Source: Cryptomeria japonica
Taxonomy: Eukaryota; Streptophyta; Pinopsida; Cupressales; Cupressaceae
DNA length: 64,000 nt
Direction: 5' to 3'
NCBI RefSeq assembly: GCF_030272615.1
Contig: NC_081413.1
Coordinates: forward strand, 187,452,669 to 187,516,668
A program made the translations under genes and the position numbers. Shown one piece after another: positions 1-11,206 of this stretch. The notes beneath the pieces were generated by a model. The model was not told where the DNA came from, did no database searches, and was given only the letters and a program-made list of their open reading frames with translations. The first letter of the stretch is position 1, and each line of letters starts with the position of its first letter.

Positions 1-445
1 AATAATGGATCCACTTCATCCATTGTGACCTTTAGTTTATCAATCATGCTAATCCATGGTTTCTTATCCTCATCTTCTGTATTCTTAGAATAATTAAGCA
101 AGCAATGTAAAAGTTGTTTCTTTTTGAACAAATATTTTACAACAAACTTTAAGTGACACTCCACCCTTCTTTGTTTGTGAATAATTTGCACAATACTTTG
201 ATATCTTGTCCAAATGAACCAGAAGTGTGGTAATATCTATTAAAATTTGGCCTTGATTAAATTGTGAGCTACTTTAAACTTACTAGTTTTGAGCTCTTTC
301 TCAAAGACATATTTCCTTGTTGAGCCTTGACTAATTGTCTTTCAGCTTCTATTCTTTTCTCCTTCTCAAGGCTAGCATATATTTTTAATTTGAATTCATA
401 ACCTCTTCTTTCAATAAGAGGCCCTTGCACCGAGACACACCCTGC
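1..445. other. Unassigned AT-rich sequence
   Basis: No convincing coding frame, terminal repeat or RNA gene is visible here. The short open frames have no recognisable motif. It may be the flank or interior of the element that contributed the inverted-repeat arm starting at 446. Confidence 0.4.
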
Positions 446-1640
446 AACTGATGAATACTAAGAGGGGGGGGTGAATTAATATACCAAAAGATATTGTACT
501 TAAACACTTTAATAGTCTGGTAGTAAACCAGTAAAATAGTTTAACAAACAAACCGGTTAACACACATGAAAACCAAATAGAAAATAAGGCATTCACTCAT
601 AGAAGCACAATCACCATAACACAAGGGATTTTGATGTGGAAACCCAAATGGGAAAAACCAAGGTGAGATGAAACTCACAAGTAACTATCTACAGAATAGT
701 AACTGGATCAGTTAAGGTCAGACCGGCTAAGGTCATACAATGTTCTTTACCAGAATAGATCTCGTTAGGAATCTCAGTCTCTATTAGGAGATAAGTCTGA
801 TTAAAGACTACCTTGTGAGAGGATTTCAGATCCATAGATGTGAACCACCTTGTTAGAGGATTTACAAAGGCTTTTCTGGGCCTACCCAGTTAAGGGTTTC
901 TGACTTGTCAAAGATGTGAGTAATCAACAAGTGAATGATCTAGCAAATGGCACAGTCTACTTGATTAGATCCATTGTAGCTCATAGCTAATGCTCTTCAG
1001 CATTACTTCAGTCTTTAGTAAATCCACACTCTACAAACTTGATCTTCTCAGTTAAGATCACACATACAAGAGCTTCAAATGACCACCAAAACCTAACAGC
1101 TACTCTCATACATACACATTCAAAACCCTAGACATGATGTCCTAAAAAGGAATCTGATTTAATGTCTGTCCAATAGGATTACATTGCAAGTTCCTAGGTT
1201 CATTGTATCTGGACACATTTGATAACACGACACAAAATCACCGTCAAAGTATCGGTGGATGGTAACTCATCATAGAGTATTACCAGTTTATACAACTTTT
1301 TTGGTTATCGGTTGGTAACTTAGAGTAATACTGGTTTAATAGATTACCGGTTGACAAAAATTGAAGACTGGGAAAATGATAACTGCCGCTTCTGGCTTCT
1401 TTGCTCCACTCCGCTTGAGATCCTTAAACCGTTTGATCTCTCTATGCCACTTGGGTCTTTATACCACTTGAGATTGGTAAACACTTTCTTCATAACATCA
1501 ATAGTCTAAAGACTACAAAATGATACTGGTTTGGAACAATTACCGGTTGAGCATAATTCATACATTCACAAAGTGATCTCATAGCAAGTGTGTGTCCATC
1601 AATGACAATCACAACATAATCATCAAAATGCCAACAACAA
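446..1640 (+). repeat. Left arm of a diverged inverted repeat (LTR-like)
   Basis: Several blocks are the reverse complement of blocks in 2040-3418. The outer end (AACTGATGAATACTAAGAG then GGGGGTGAATTAA, about 446-478) matches the reverse complement of about 3385-3418. The block GATGTGGAAACCCAAATGGG (about 633) matches the reverse complement of about 3145-3170. The inner end CCATCAATGACAA (about 1595) matches the reverse complement of about 2066-2078. The middles are much more diverged. The CCGGTT and ACTGGT rich composition resembles the non-coding terminal parts of plant LTR elements, but I cannot name the family. Confidence 0.55.
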
Positions 1641-2039
1641 CTCCCTTAGATCATTATTCTCTTTCTTGAGTTGTGCAATAATTTTCTCTTATTCTTCCAC
1701 TTTTTCTTTATTGAACAAGGTGTTATTTACATTCATTTTCTCTTCTTTTGTAGTTGAGATGTTTTTGAGTCTATAAACCATGAATTGCCCTAAGATATAT
1801 TATGGGACCTCTATTGTAACTAGTCTTTAACCCTCTGGATATAAACACCATGGTAAAAGAGTGTTGTTTGAGGGCCTAAAATCTAATCCAAAACATAGTT
1901 TATCCAACCCTTCATCTGTCAACTTGCAATCAACTATTGGCATGATTGGCATAACTGATGTTTATGAAGAATGATGATTGAATCGGTAAAGGACTGTTTG
2001 GGATGACATTGTGATGAAGAGATTGAGATTACATGATTG
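1641..2039. other. Spacer between inverted-repeat arms
   Basis: AT-rich sequence of about 400 bases between the two arms. I see no coding frame, no tandem repeat and no terminal-repeat signature in it. Confidence 0.35.
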
Positions 2040-3418
2040 GATGACTTTGATTAGTTATTTGTGTTGTCATTGATGGCAACTGATGTTTACTATGTTGTAT
2101 TTTGTCATGTTAGTCTTTTTGGTCTACCAGTAAATGAATAGGAAACTGGGATCAGGACCTTAACTGGTAAACAAGGAAATGTTTTGATTAGATCTGGTGA
2201 TTGGTGATGATGGAAGTGTTGTGGTTTGGAATGTGAGTTTGTATCATTTTAATATGTATCTGGCCAGAACCGCATCATGTTTTGGTTATCGTAAATCATG
2301 GTTATGATTTCTGTTGTATTTTTGCTAGGGTTTAAGAAGGCTTTAAGGACTGGTAAAGAACTCTCTTAACCAGTAATGATTTTTGGTTTGGCGGTGATCT
2401 ACATCAAGTTCAAATTTTGAAGGTGATGTGGCACAAACCGTGTGAAGTGTTTGAATGATGTTTTGGCACGTTTGAAGAGTGAATTTCTTGGGAATATGCA
2501 AAGTGCTTAGCAAAGTGTTCTAAGGGTTTGACTTTGTATCAGATCAAGATGCAATGATCATTCGATGGTTGTAATTGATTGTAATGATCCATATGATGAT
2601 CAATGATGATTTGTAATGAGTTGTAAAGATCCGTGATGATCTATGTTGTAAGTCTTAGGGTTCTATAACCGACTAAGTTGTAAAGGTTATTTATGATGGT
2701 ACAATTGATGTTTGTTGTGTCGGTGGTTTTGAGAAGAGTGTGCACCCGAATTAGAGTATGAGATCTGCCAAAGTGTAATAAATTTGGAGCAAGAATTGGA
2801 TTTGTTCAAGCAAGAAGTTAAGTGCTATACCCAGATCATTCATTGTTGTTCTCTAACAATTGCAGCAGTCAAAATCCCTTAACCGGGTAGGTCCTAACAT
2901 GCCTTACATTGTAAATCCCTTAACCAGGTAGCTCAACATCTGAGTGTTAAATCCTCTTACGAGGTTGATCCTAACAGGTCAAAGCTCCTAATAGGGCTCA
3001 TTATCTAAATCCCTTAACTAGGTGACTCCTAACAGGGTCTACTCCTAACTGGGCATCTCTGTAAGCTTCTAACCGGGCTAGGCTCCTAACAAGGCACATT
3101 CCAAAAGAGTGCATATTTTTTGTGGGTACCAATTCCCACCATGGTTTTTCCCTATTTGGGTTTCCACATGAAAAACATGGTGCTAATATGGTGAATGTTT
3201 TTATGTGTTGTTATGTTTTAGTTTCAACTTATGCATGTCGATGAACACTTAATGGGCAGTTCTGATAAACCGGTTTAATAGTTGGTTATTAGTGATTACT
3301 GGTAATGGTAAAGAGTTTATTACTAGTTTATGATTGATTTGGTGAAATTTTGTAAGTTTAAGTTTTAAGTTACAAATTGTTATTAATACCGATTCACCCC
3401 CACTCTCAGTATTAACTG
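2040..3418 (-). repeat. Right arm of a diverged inverted repeat
   Basis: This is the partner of 446-1640 in opposite orientation. It also holds a degenerate short repeat at about 2870-3110, in which variants of CTCCTAACNGGG and AATCCCTTAACCGGGT recur roughly ten times. A similar but weaker pattern of TTAGGA and GGTTAAG motifs sits at the matching place in the left arm. No protein-coding potential is visible. The arms may be two LTRs of one family inserted in opposite orientation, or the long terminal inverted repeats of another element type. Confidence 0.5.
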
Positions 3419-3849
3419 GATCCTCTAAGATTAACATCAACTCCTTCATACCTCCTCGGGTTATCAAAAGCAATACAAGATGGAATATCAAGAGCTTGGA
3501 TCAATAAGCATACAACCTTCCTCAGCATCTCTCACCTTTTCTCTATTATCATATTATCTAATTCTTCTTTCACAACCTCATAAAATTTATCGACATATTC
3601 ATCACGTTTCTCAAAGGGAATATCAACTTGCTTGCCAATGAACTTTCTTATAAACAAACATATTGAATTGTCAGCTATATCCATGATATCATCATTTTAT
3701 TCATTGGGAGATTAATAAGGTTGCAATCTTACTTCTTATATCACCTCCTTTTTGTCTTGCTTTCCTTTTCCTTCACCAAAAACATGCGATACTGCAATAC
3801 TTGTAGATAATTTTAGAGACATTTGGCTCAATGGTGCAGCCACTACTGG
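3419..3849. other. Unassigned sequence
   Basis: Nothing recognisable. It lies between the inverted repeat and the minus-strand gag-like ORFs, and may be the 3' continuation of those ORFs after loss of the frame. Confidence 0.3.
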
Positions 3850-5516
3850 TCATCCATATTCAAATACATAAGGAATTGGGGATATGGGAGATGCAACAAA
3901 CTGATCTACCAATAGCATTTTGGCATTTTGCATAAACAATTCCATCCTCATGATCTTTTCATCTTCATCTAAAATATACCTCGGTAGTTCAAGCCTCCTC
4001 TTGCTCTCAATCTTTTGTACTTTAAAAGAAGAAGACATTTTCATTTTTACCTCTTCCCAAGATTGACAATTTCTCATTGATTCTTTCTTCAACAAAAACT
4101 CATGAGCATAAGCTCCCAAAGTAGAAAACTTTTTAGAAGAATTATAGTATCCCTCTAGATCAAACCTTCTTGCATCTAATCCAATTGGTAAATGAAGGGA
4201 TTTCAACAACTCAATAGCCTGCTCATATCCCTTGACAATATTAATCTTAATATCACCAATAGATAGGAACACTAGAAGAAATGAACCCTTGGAAGAACCC
4301 CTAAAAGGGACAGATGCCTCAAACATTTGCCAAATAATTTCTAGAGAAGCTAATATATTAGATACAATGAAAGGTAAAACATGAGGCTTACCATTGAATC
4401 TATACACCCTAATATAAGTGTACTGCTCTGTCATATACCAATCTACCTAATTATGATCTATATTAGTGTACTACTTTCTTTATCAACCTTGGAAGTTCAA
4501 CACCACAAGCACTATATATCCTCTTGACAAAAAATTGCTCAAACACTAGAGCTTGAGAGTTCTCATAACCATAATCCCAAATTCAAATGCAGAGTTGGAC
4601 TAGTTTCTTGTTGCCATTGCGGTCAAACACATTCACATGAAGCTTAGGACCCCAATCCCAAGCTTTGAATTATCGTCCTTAATACAATAACATGTGCATC
4701 AACAAGGAGTACCACTTAAAGTTTATCTTGGAATCATTTTATTGGATTTTAACCAAGGCATCATGGATTGCCTCTACTACAAGTTGAGGATGATCATATG
4801 CTATATTATTAGTAGCACTCTCAACATCACAAGTCAATTTAGTTAATTCTTTTGGCATATATTGGACTCCTTCATACCCCAACACTTGACTTACAATATA
4901 ATAGGACATTTTGAATTATTCAAGTAAAACAATTCCATTTTGTATGGGGGTTGATCTATTTTTCAAAACTATTGCAATTGACCCCTATACCTTGGTCTAA
5001 GCATGGGCAACTATTTTCTTCTGTACATACCCTTAGTGGCCTCATATTCTACCTTCAATCTTGCAAGGTCAATCTTTGTGGTACAATCCCTACAGTCTTC
5101 CATATCAAAAACCTCCATCACTTTGTTTTTGTTAATCTTTAGTAAAAAACCATTTGTAGACCCAATGAATCTTCCAGCAAGATTATAACACCTTGCTAGG
5201 GATTTAATCAAATCTATATTGACAAAAATATTAGGGACAACTAATTTAACAAGCCCTAACTACCATGGATTACATTTTGGTACCTCAAATTTAGACTTCG
5301 GGAAGAAAAACTTTAAAATATATGTCCCCTAATCTTGGAGCAACTTTCTTTGCAATTTGATTTGTTATCATAAAATCTAGGGACATCAGTTCCCGTTTTT
5401 GGCCTAAAAAATGATCCAGACAATTGGGCTATCAATTCGTCATATAAATTATTTTCCTTCTTTTGTCTTTTTTCCTTAGGTTCCCCTGATTTTGAAGATT
5501 TCAATGAAGTTGACAT
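3850..5516 (-). pseudogene. Degenerate minus-strand ORF cluster, possibly gag-like
   Basis: Three minus-strand open pieces run in the same direction: 5516-5313 (67 residues, lysine and serine rich start), 5211-5011 (66 residues) and 4434-3850 (194 residues). They read like fragments of one protein broken by stops and frameshifts. The first piece starts with a Ser/Lys/Glu-rich tail and then a segment containing LYDELIAQLSG. The last piece is mixed helical and charged and ends with an intact stop. I see no zinc knuckle, protease or polymerase motif, so I do not claim a domain. The cluster lies just past the end of element D's integrase in D's orientation, where a new element's gag would sit if two copies were in tandem. 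A captured host gene is the alternative. Confidence 0.4.
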
Positions 5517-6864
5517 TTTGTGGATCTTACAAAAACCCTATCCAATCTGCTTGGATGCCTTAACATTGGGTTTTGACTTCTTACCCTAACTCCTTTTAGA
5601 AAAAAGATAGACTAGTTGCAAATAATTAGGAAATGAAAACTTACTGATTTAATTCATTGGTTGAGAATACTGGAAGTAGTTGAATTTGACTATAGGAACC
5701 CTAGTTCACCCTTTCCTCACCTTGAAATTCTCTTTAATTATTCACAATGAGTCGAAAACATGTGAGAAATTGCTTTTATTTCTTAGTAGTTTCCTCCATT
5801 AATGCAATTCATGTGAGCTTTGATGGCACAAATGGGCAGAAAGAAAAATTTAAATTTCATTTGTCGATCAAAAAGCATCAACGACCACTGACGGAATTCA
5901 AATCTTCTTTGACTAAATGTATTTTATTAACTTCAGCTCATTGATAAACTCCTTAGATTTCACTGAATATCACACATTGACCTTCAGTTTAAAATTTACA
6001 ACCTCCTTAATTTGCATCTTAGGAACTCATTGAAACCCTTTTAAATCTCTCAACGAGTCTTGGGCATTCTCTAGTCATCTACTCATTACTTTCTCGAAAG
6101 CTTGTTGAAGAAAGAAATATCTCTCATTGAGTCTTGATTCAACACTTTGAACCCCTTTCAGCCCCACACACCACTTGATCATTTCCCTCCCTAAACACTC
6201 GCTGAGGAAAAAAGGAAACCTTAGCGAGTTCTGAGTACATCAACTTCACCACTTTTCAATAGAACTCGGGACTCGGCAAGAGCTAAGAAACACCTCACTA
6301 AGTGCCTAGATATCAACCTGTTAGTATTACCTACAGAACAAAACAACGAACCTCAATGAAAAGCTTCAAAAGGTTTCACCAAGTTCTGGGCACTCTTTAA
6401 CGAATATTATGCTGCCACCCTCAAATGAGAATTCTGAAACTAGGCAAGGCACGAGAGTCATTTCAATGAGTTTCGAGTGACATTAAAGCACATGTCGACT
6501 TAAAACAACTTTAGAGCTTGTGTGCATAAGTTATGTCCTTAGGATATCATGGGGATGGGGCCAAACAAAAGGTATAAAACCTTAAACCATTAAAAGAGAA
6601 GCGGAAGACGTAGGATCAACTAAGGACATATAACAAGTGGCTAGAATAAAGGCATTAGAACATTGGGCCAATTACAAACGATGCAAAACCCATGAGAAAG
6701 ATGCTTAAGGCATATTTAATCGAACAAGAAAGTCATTGATCAAAAGGAAAACCTACCAAATGGTATGTTTGAATGCATTTTAAAACCAAGGCAAAGCTTA
6801 ATCCCTAACCTTAAATTTTTTGCAAAATGTAGTTCTAATAGTGACTCTGGTTGGGGACAACTAA
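5517..6864 (-). other. Non-coding stretch, possible LTR or UTR of the D lineage
   Basis: No supported gene. The segment at about 5940-6500 repeats short words built around ACTCG, GCGAG, CGAGT and TTGAG (for example CACTCGCTGAGG and TTAGCGAGTTCTGAG), giving a degenerate self-complementary texture. It lies between the end of the D integrase and the gag-like ORF start on the same strand. That is where a terminal repeat would be expected, but I could not find paired ends or a primer-binding site. Confidence 0.3.
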
Positions 6865-7662
6865 TTGCAAATGGATTCTCTAGGAGGCAGACCAAAAATG
6901 ACCGGGACACCCATTTATAGAAGAAACACACCTATGTACACAATGTATACTAAAATAATGTGCATAGAAAAAATGATATCAGGCACAGAAACTCTTGAGA
7001 CCATGGCTTCTCCATTAGCACTTTGTATAATGTTATTTTTTGTAACCATAAAAGGACCAAGCCCTAGTGATTGAAATTTGTCATGCTTACCTTTCTCTTG
7101 ATTTCTTGCATTCCACATCAAGACTAAATCCCCTTCTTGAAACTTTCTTTCCTTAGCTCTCTTGTCAAATAGTTTTTTTTGTTTGCTATTGCATCTTCAT
7201 GTTCCTCTTTTGTGTTCCATTCCTCACTTCATCCAGCTCAACAAGCTGAATTATTCTTTCCTGCATTGGTTATAAGATATCATCTTTTTCCTCTCAAATA
7301 AACTTATACAAAGGGAGTAAATTATTTACAATAAATCTATCTTGAGAACCATAAACCAATTCAAAAGGATACTTGTATCTTTCTTGATGGTCACATTGCC
7401 AGCCCATAATGCAAGCTTGAATTTTCAATCCCAATCTCTTTTGTTCCTCTCCAAAATAATCTTTATGATCTTCATTAGGATTTTATTGCTAGATTAAGCC
7501 TATCCATTCCCTGGGGGATGATATGGAGATGAGTGAGACATCATAATCCCATAGAACTCATAAAACTCTTTGAACTCGTCATATCTAAAGCACATAGCGT
7601 TATCCATGACCAATCTAACAGGCACACCAAATCTTGTCTAAATTTTGTCAAGAAAGAAATTA
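6865..7662 (-). pseudogene. Element D integrase, second half (core end and C-terminus)
   Basis: Reading the minus strand from 7662, the sequence continues the integrase core interrupted at 23838. It shows FGVPVRLVMDNAMCF, carrying the second catalytic Asp, then an HSSPYHPPGNG block just before the catalytic Glu region. After a broken stretch (7500-7130) comes the C-terminal part, with LVLMWNARNQEKGKHDKF and then LGPFMV, typical of the plant Gypsy integrase tail. In-frame stops occur after the FLDKI block and after PGNG, among others. The usual Thr of the ITDN motif is Met here. It is a decayed fragment and cannot be functional. Confidence 0.75.
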
Positions 7663-7667
7663 ATAAT
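7663..7667. repeat. Target-site duplication of element A, left copy
   Basis: ATAAT here matches ATAAC at 23838-23842 in four of five positions. Removing element A and one copy restores an uninterrupted integrase reading frame of element D across the junction. Confidence 0.65.
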
Positions 7668-8487
7668 TTTAGACACCTAAAATTGTCCAGTTTAATTAAA
7701 TAAATATCTTTATTTATTTAATCATTTTATCCTAATTCTTCTATTAATTAAATTAATCCTTATTTATTTAATTAATTCATTTATCCTCTTCTAGCCTTAT
7801 TTCTAATTTAAATAAATACATTTATTTATTTAAATTATCATTTTCCCTAAATTAAATAAATATCTTATTTATTTAATTGATGCCACTTCTTCTATTAATT
7901 AAATAAATCCTTATTTATTTAATTAATTCATTAACCTTTTCCACCTATGACACATGTCATTCATCTCTTAATTCATACACTACCTACTCCTTTCATTATT
8001 TTATTATTTTCTTTACCTACCCTCTAATCATAGCTGACCTCTTTTACACCTCCTAATCTTATCCCTCCATTTCATATAGTGTCTTCTATATAAGGAGATG
8101 CTTCCTTCATTATCAAACCCTGGCTAATCAATCTATGCATCCTAATCAATTGATTACACTCACTATGCATTCTGCCTCGACTATGCTTTCGAACTTGCAT
8201 ATGCAATCAAGCCTACTTGCAACCACATTTCTATTCTTTGTTGAGCTCTTGTGCACATATAAAATCTGAGAGCAACTATATCAAGCAAGATCAATGGAGA
8301 TAGGAAGAATGGAGATCCAAACCCTATTGGACATGTGATGGTATAATCTTTGTGATTTCATTTGATTTGCATTGTCTTAGGTAATCTTCATATGTTATGG
8401 TGGATCTTTGTTGTTGTTAGGTTAGGGTTTTGTGGCTGAATTCATTTAGTCTTTCATCATTGTTGTTATCCATTTTCACCATATACA
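7668..8487 (+). repeat. Element A 5' LTR (820 bp)
   Basis: It starts as TTTAGACACC (the 3' copy has TGTAGACACC, so the terminal TG has mutated) and ends in TACA just before the primer-binding site. The first 270 bases hold five AT-rich hairpins of the form TTAATTAAATAAAT-loop-ATTTATTTAATTAA. A TATA box lies at 8087. It is about 150 bases longer than the 3' LTR because the 3' copy lost the segment between two of the AT-rich repeats. Confidence 0.92.
8087..8093 (+). promoter_or_regulatory. TATA box of element A 5' LTR
   Basis: TATATAA within CTTCTATATAAGGAGATG, identical in the 3' LTR at 23437-23443. It should drive the genomic RNA, with a start about 30 bases downstream. Confidence 0.7.
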
Positions 8488-8490
8488 TTT

Positions 8491-8510
8491 TGGCACGCCC
8501 GGTGGGACTC
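8491..8510 (+). other. Primer-binding site of element A
   Basis: It begins TGGCACGCCCGGTGGGAC three bases after the LTR end, and the same sequence is next to the B LTR. The opening TGG pairs with a tRNA CCA end. The exact tRNA was not identified by eye; the shape resembles the lysine-type sites of Tat elements but does not match the common version. Confidence 0.8.
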
Positions 8511-8702
8511 TTGTCCCTTTTGCATTTAACATCCTTGTTGCAAATTTTGTGTTTTGAAGTTGCAGATCTGACATTTTCGACAGTATTTTGGTATTTTCGC
8601 ATCTGCGTACTTTCGGATCACATTTTTGGTTTTCAGCCACATCTGTAACATCTAGGATTGCGTCCACACCCTCGACAATTTTTTTTTTGCAGATTCTGAA
8701 AA

Positions 8703-8857
8703 TCGCATTTGTGTTCCCTAGTCGCGTCTGTGGGGTTCTCATGCGCGTCTGCGTCCAGAAGCTGCATCTACATTCCGGAGCTGCGTCAGTGTTTCACAGA
8801 AGCGTGTCTGCATCCAGAAGCCACGTTTGTGTTTATGATACCCATGTTTGTGTGCAC
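8703..8857 (+). repeat. GCGTCTGTG repeat array 1 in element A leader
   Basis: Six to eight diverged copies of a GCGTCTGTG core at about 20-25 base spacing. Copies further upstream are weaker. The counterpart in B is at 63060-63317, in the same orientation relative to gag-pol. Confidence 0.75.
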
Positions 8858-9320
8858 TGATTTCGTTTTTGGGGGTTTTCATTGATTCAGTTTTTAGTCA
8901 TTCGGTTTTTTAGATCTGGTTTATTTTGAGCTAACATTTTTAGATCTAGCTAACGAAATTGGTGCAGCTTTTCTTGAAAGCAAAATCATTTAGTCGAAGG
9001 CCCCTATTTTCACAAAGTCTTTTGGATCTAAAATTTACCTAACTTGTGTGCTTGCAGGAAGGGGTGATCATTTGAAACAATCCAAACTACTAACAAATCT
9101 TTGTTGTAGGACCTTGGCAAGGGTTTTTGATCTTTATTTTGTGCCTTGTTTTCATAGACTAGCAAACACTTCAATTGGTGCACTAAAATTGAATCATTGT
9201 CTTTTGTGTCTTGAGCAATAGGCTCTTTTTGTTTAATCTTTAGAGGGTTTGTCTTCTCATGTGGTCATTAGGACTACTAGAGAGGAGAGAACGACCCAAG
9301 TGGTAGCAAAAGAAAAGCCA

Positions 9321-9524
9321 TCTTCTTCCAAACCACTATAAATAACTGTATTCATGGTGAAAACTATGAATAACGTGTGCTGATTAGTTCATACCGACAC
9401 TATGTCTCCCCATAAACCCGTTTCTTCTTCCAAACCACTATAAATAACTGTATTCATGGTGAAAACTATGAATAACGTGTGCTGATTAGTTCATACCGAC
9501 ACTATGTCTCCCCATAAACCCGTT
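9321..9524 (+). repeat. Perfect 102-base tandem duplication
   Basis: Positions 9321-9422 and 9423-9524 are identical. The unit includes ACTATAAATAACTG, a TATA-like word. Element B has a single copy at the matching place (about 62500-62590), so the duplication is private to A or its close relatives. Confidence 0.9.
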
Positions 9525-9539
9525 TGATCAAATTTATTT

Positions 9540-9895
9540 GATCATTTGTAGGGCGTAAGCCCTACCAACTGGGAGCCTTCTGTATTTATAGAGATGAAAG
9601 TGCCGCATGTATGGCCACATGAGCGGATGCCCTTACTAGAACCTTTTTGTTTTAGAATCCAAAATCCTTCTAGTTGTTGAGGTAGGAGTTCGGACCTTTG
9701 GTAGTGGCCCACACACATATGGTTCTTAGTAGAGATACAAAGTTCACCACAAAGAGTTTTTGTGGGGATTGATGCTTGGCTTCCCTGAGAAGTGAGTGCC
9801 AAGGGTGGAGCCAGTGGGGTCAAGCATCTAAGTATCCGCTTTGAATAGTGTAGCCTTGGGGGAAACTCCATGTGGGATCAACAACTATTGTCTTG
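9540..9895. other. Conserved leader block with GNRA-loop hairpin
   Basis: Strongly conserved between A and B (62105-62470). It opens with GTAGGGC-GTAA-GCCCTAC (9548-9565), a 7-bp stem with a GNRA tetraloop. In B the stem is kept at 6 bp. The minus strand of A is open for 109 codons (9871-9542) and B keeps a similar translation interrupted by one stop. A folded packaging or translation element is as likely as an antisense protein. Confidence 0.5.
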
Positions 9896-10169
9896 GCTAG
9901 CCATAAGAATTGTGCTTGACTTATTTTGTACAATCAAACATTCAAGACCAAACATCAAAACATTGTGTCTTTTGTGTCTTCAAGTGTATGCAAAACAATT
10001 TTACATCAGACATCACACTTTCTTTGAGTCATTTTTGAGTCTAAAACTTGCAAACATTGAGTCCTCATCAACACTGTGTCCTCTTGTCATGAAAAAATAG
10101 TCAAACATTCAGATTTGGTCACAACAAAGCAACTTCACGAATTGGGAAAAATTACACAAATTTTATAGA

Positions 10170-10356
10170 AACGTGTTTGTGTCTGACATAATAGCGTCTG
10201 TGTCATATAACCACGTCTGTGAAGGGCAGAAACGCGTCTATGTTCTCAGAATCAACATTGCACTTACAAAATCTCAGACTCGCGTCTGTGTTAAACAAAA
10301 CCACGCCTATGTTAGGAAATCATGTCTGTGCAGTATACAAGCACGTCTGTGTTCAG
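10170..10356 (+). repeat. GCGTCTGTG repeat array 2 in element A leader
   Basis: About eight imperfect copies of (A/G)CGTCTGTG at 20-27 base spacing. The same array is present in B at 61706-61856. Confidence 0.8.
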
Positions 10357-10845
10357 AATTGAAAAACTTTTACAGTCCAGCAAACAAACACAGTCAGTTT
10401 TGAAATTCTTGAGCTTCCTAGGTTATCTCTTCAGGTTTTTCATCTAGCATTCAACCTGTCTTTGGGTCTCACAAATTCCATCATTGCTTTACACCTTACA
10501 TTACATTCACATTTGTCTAAACTTGAGTCAAAAGGTCACTTGCTTGTCCGCATCATACTTTGTCAACACACTACATACAAAAACATTTTGCTAAGTGGTC
10601 CCTCATCAAGGTCTATCACCTTTGGGTCTCATTTGGTCTTACTTAGAGTTAAGGTCAACTTACCTCATCAGGAGAAGCTATCCTCTCTTTGGAAGCCACA
10701 CCTACTTGACTAAATACATACTTGGTCTTACACTTTGGACATTTCAAGTACACCTCAGACTCATTTACATTACATCCAAACTCTTGGTCTTCCATACTCT
10801 TTCCATTTTCATCTAGTCTCACACATCTTGGTCAAGACCTAGTTC

Positions 10846-11206
10846 ATGGTTGAAACCTATTCCCAAAAATCTAGGAGAGAAACTAAAGAGGCTCAAGAGT
10901 CCACAAACATGAGCTCCTATGAGTAAGACAATGATATCTTTTTCAATTCTGATCATACTACATTACCTAACATGGATGCCTATAGAAACATTCCAAATGT
11001 TGAGCACATGGACACTACAAACAACAATGATACACACAATGACAATATGGACAACTTTTCTATACATTCAGCAGAAGTGGAAGACACCATTATGAATCCT
11101 CATTTTAATTGGTTGGTTGAGGAAATAATGAGGAGAGATAGACAATACCTCCTACAAGTGATGGCACAAAGTGGAGCCAAGATACCTCAGGATTTTGACA
11201 TGTCTC
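10846..11206 (+). pseudogene. Element A gag, N-terminal part
   Basis: The ATG at 10846 aligns with the start of B gag (MVET...). The frame shows the same N-terminal sequence, with SSYE followed by a TAA at 10924 where B has Tyr, then continues in frame through RLVEEIMRRDRQY-like and AQSGAKIP segments. At about 11206 it breaks into inverted sequence, losing the next roughly 160 gag residues relative to B. In the family this region precedes the capsid-like domain and is rich in Asn, Asp and Ser. Not functional. Confidence 0.8.

Larger units (their letters stand above)
8511..10845 (+). other. Element A leader (5' untranslated region)
   Basis: About 2.3 kb between primer-binding site and gag start with no supported sense coding frame. 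It is collinear with the B leader (61218-63406). It holds two arrays of GCGTCTGTG words (8703-8857 and 10170-10356), a perfect 102-base tandem duplication (9321-9524) and a conserved GC-richer block with a hairpin (9540-9895). A TGTGTGCTTGCAG word (about 9045-9058), conserved in B, looks like a splice acceptor and might allow leader splicing; this is inference. Confidence 0.75.

Noticed and set aside
8430-8860. Overlapping ORFs on both strands of the element A leader
   Set aside because: They overlap the primer-binding site and the GCGTCTGTG array, and no counterpart frame is kept in B.
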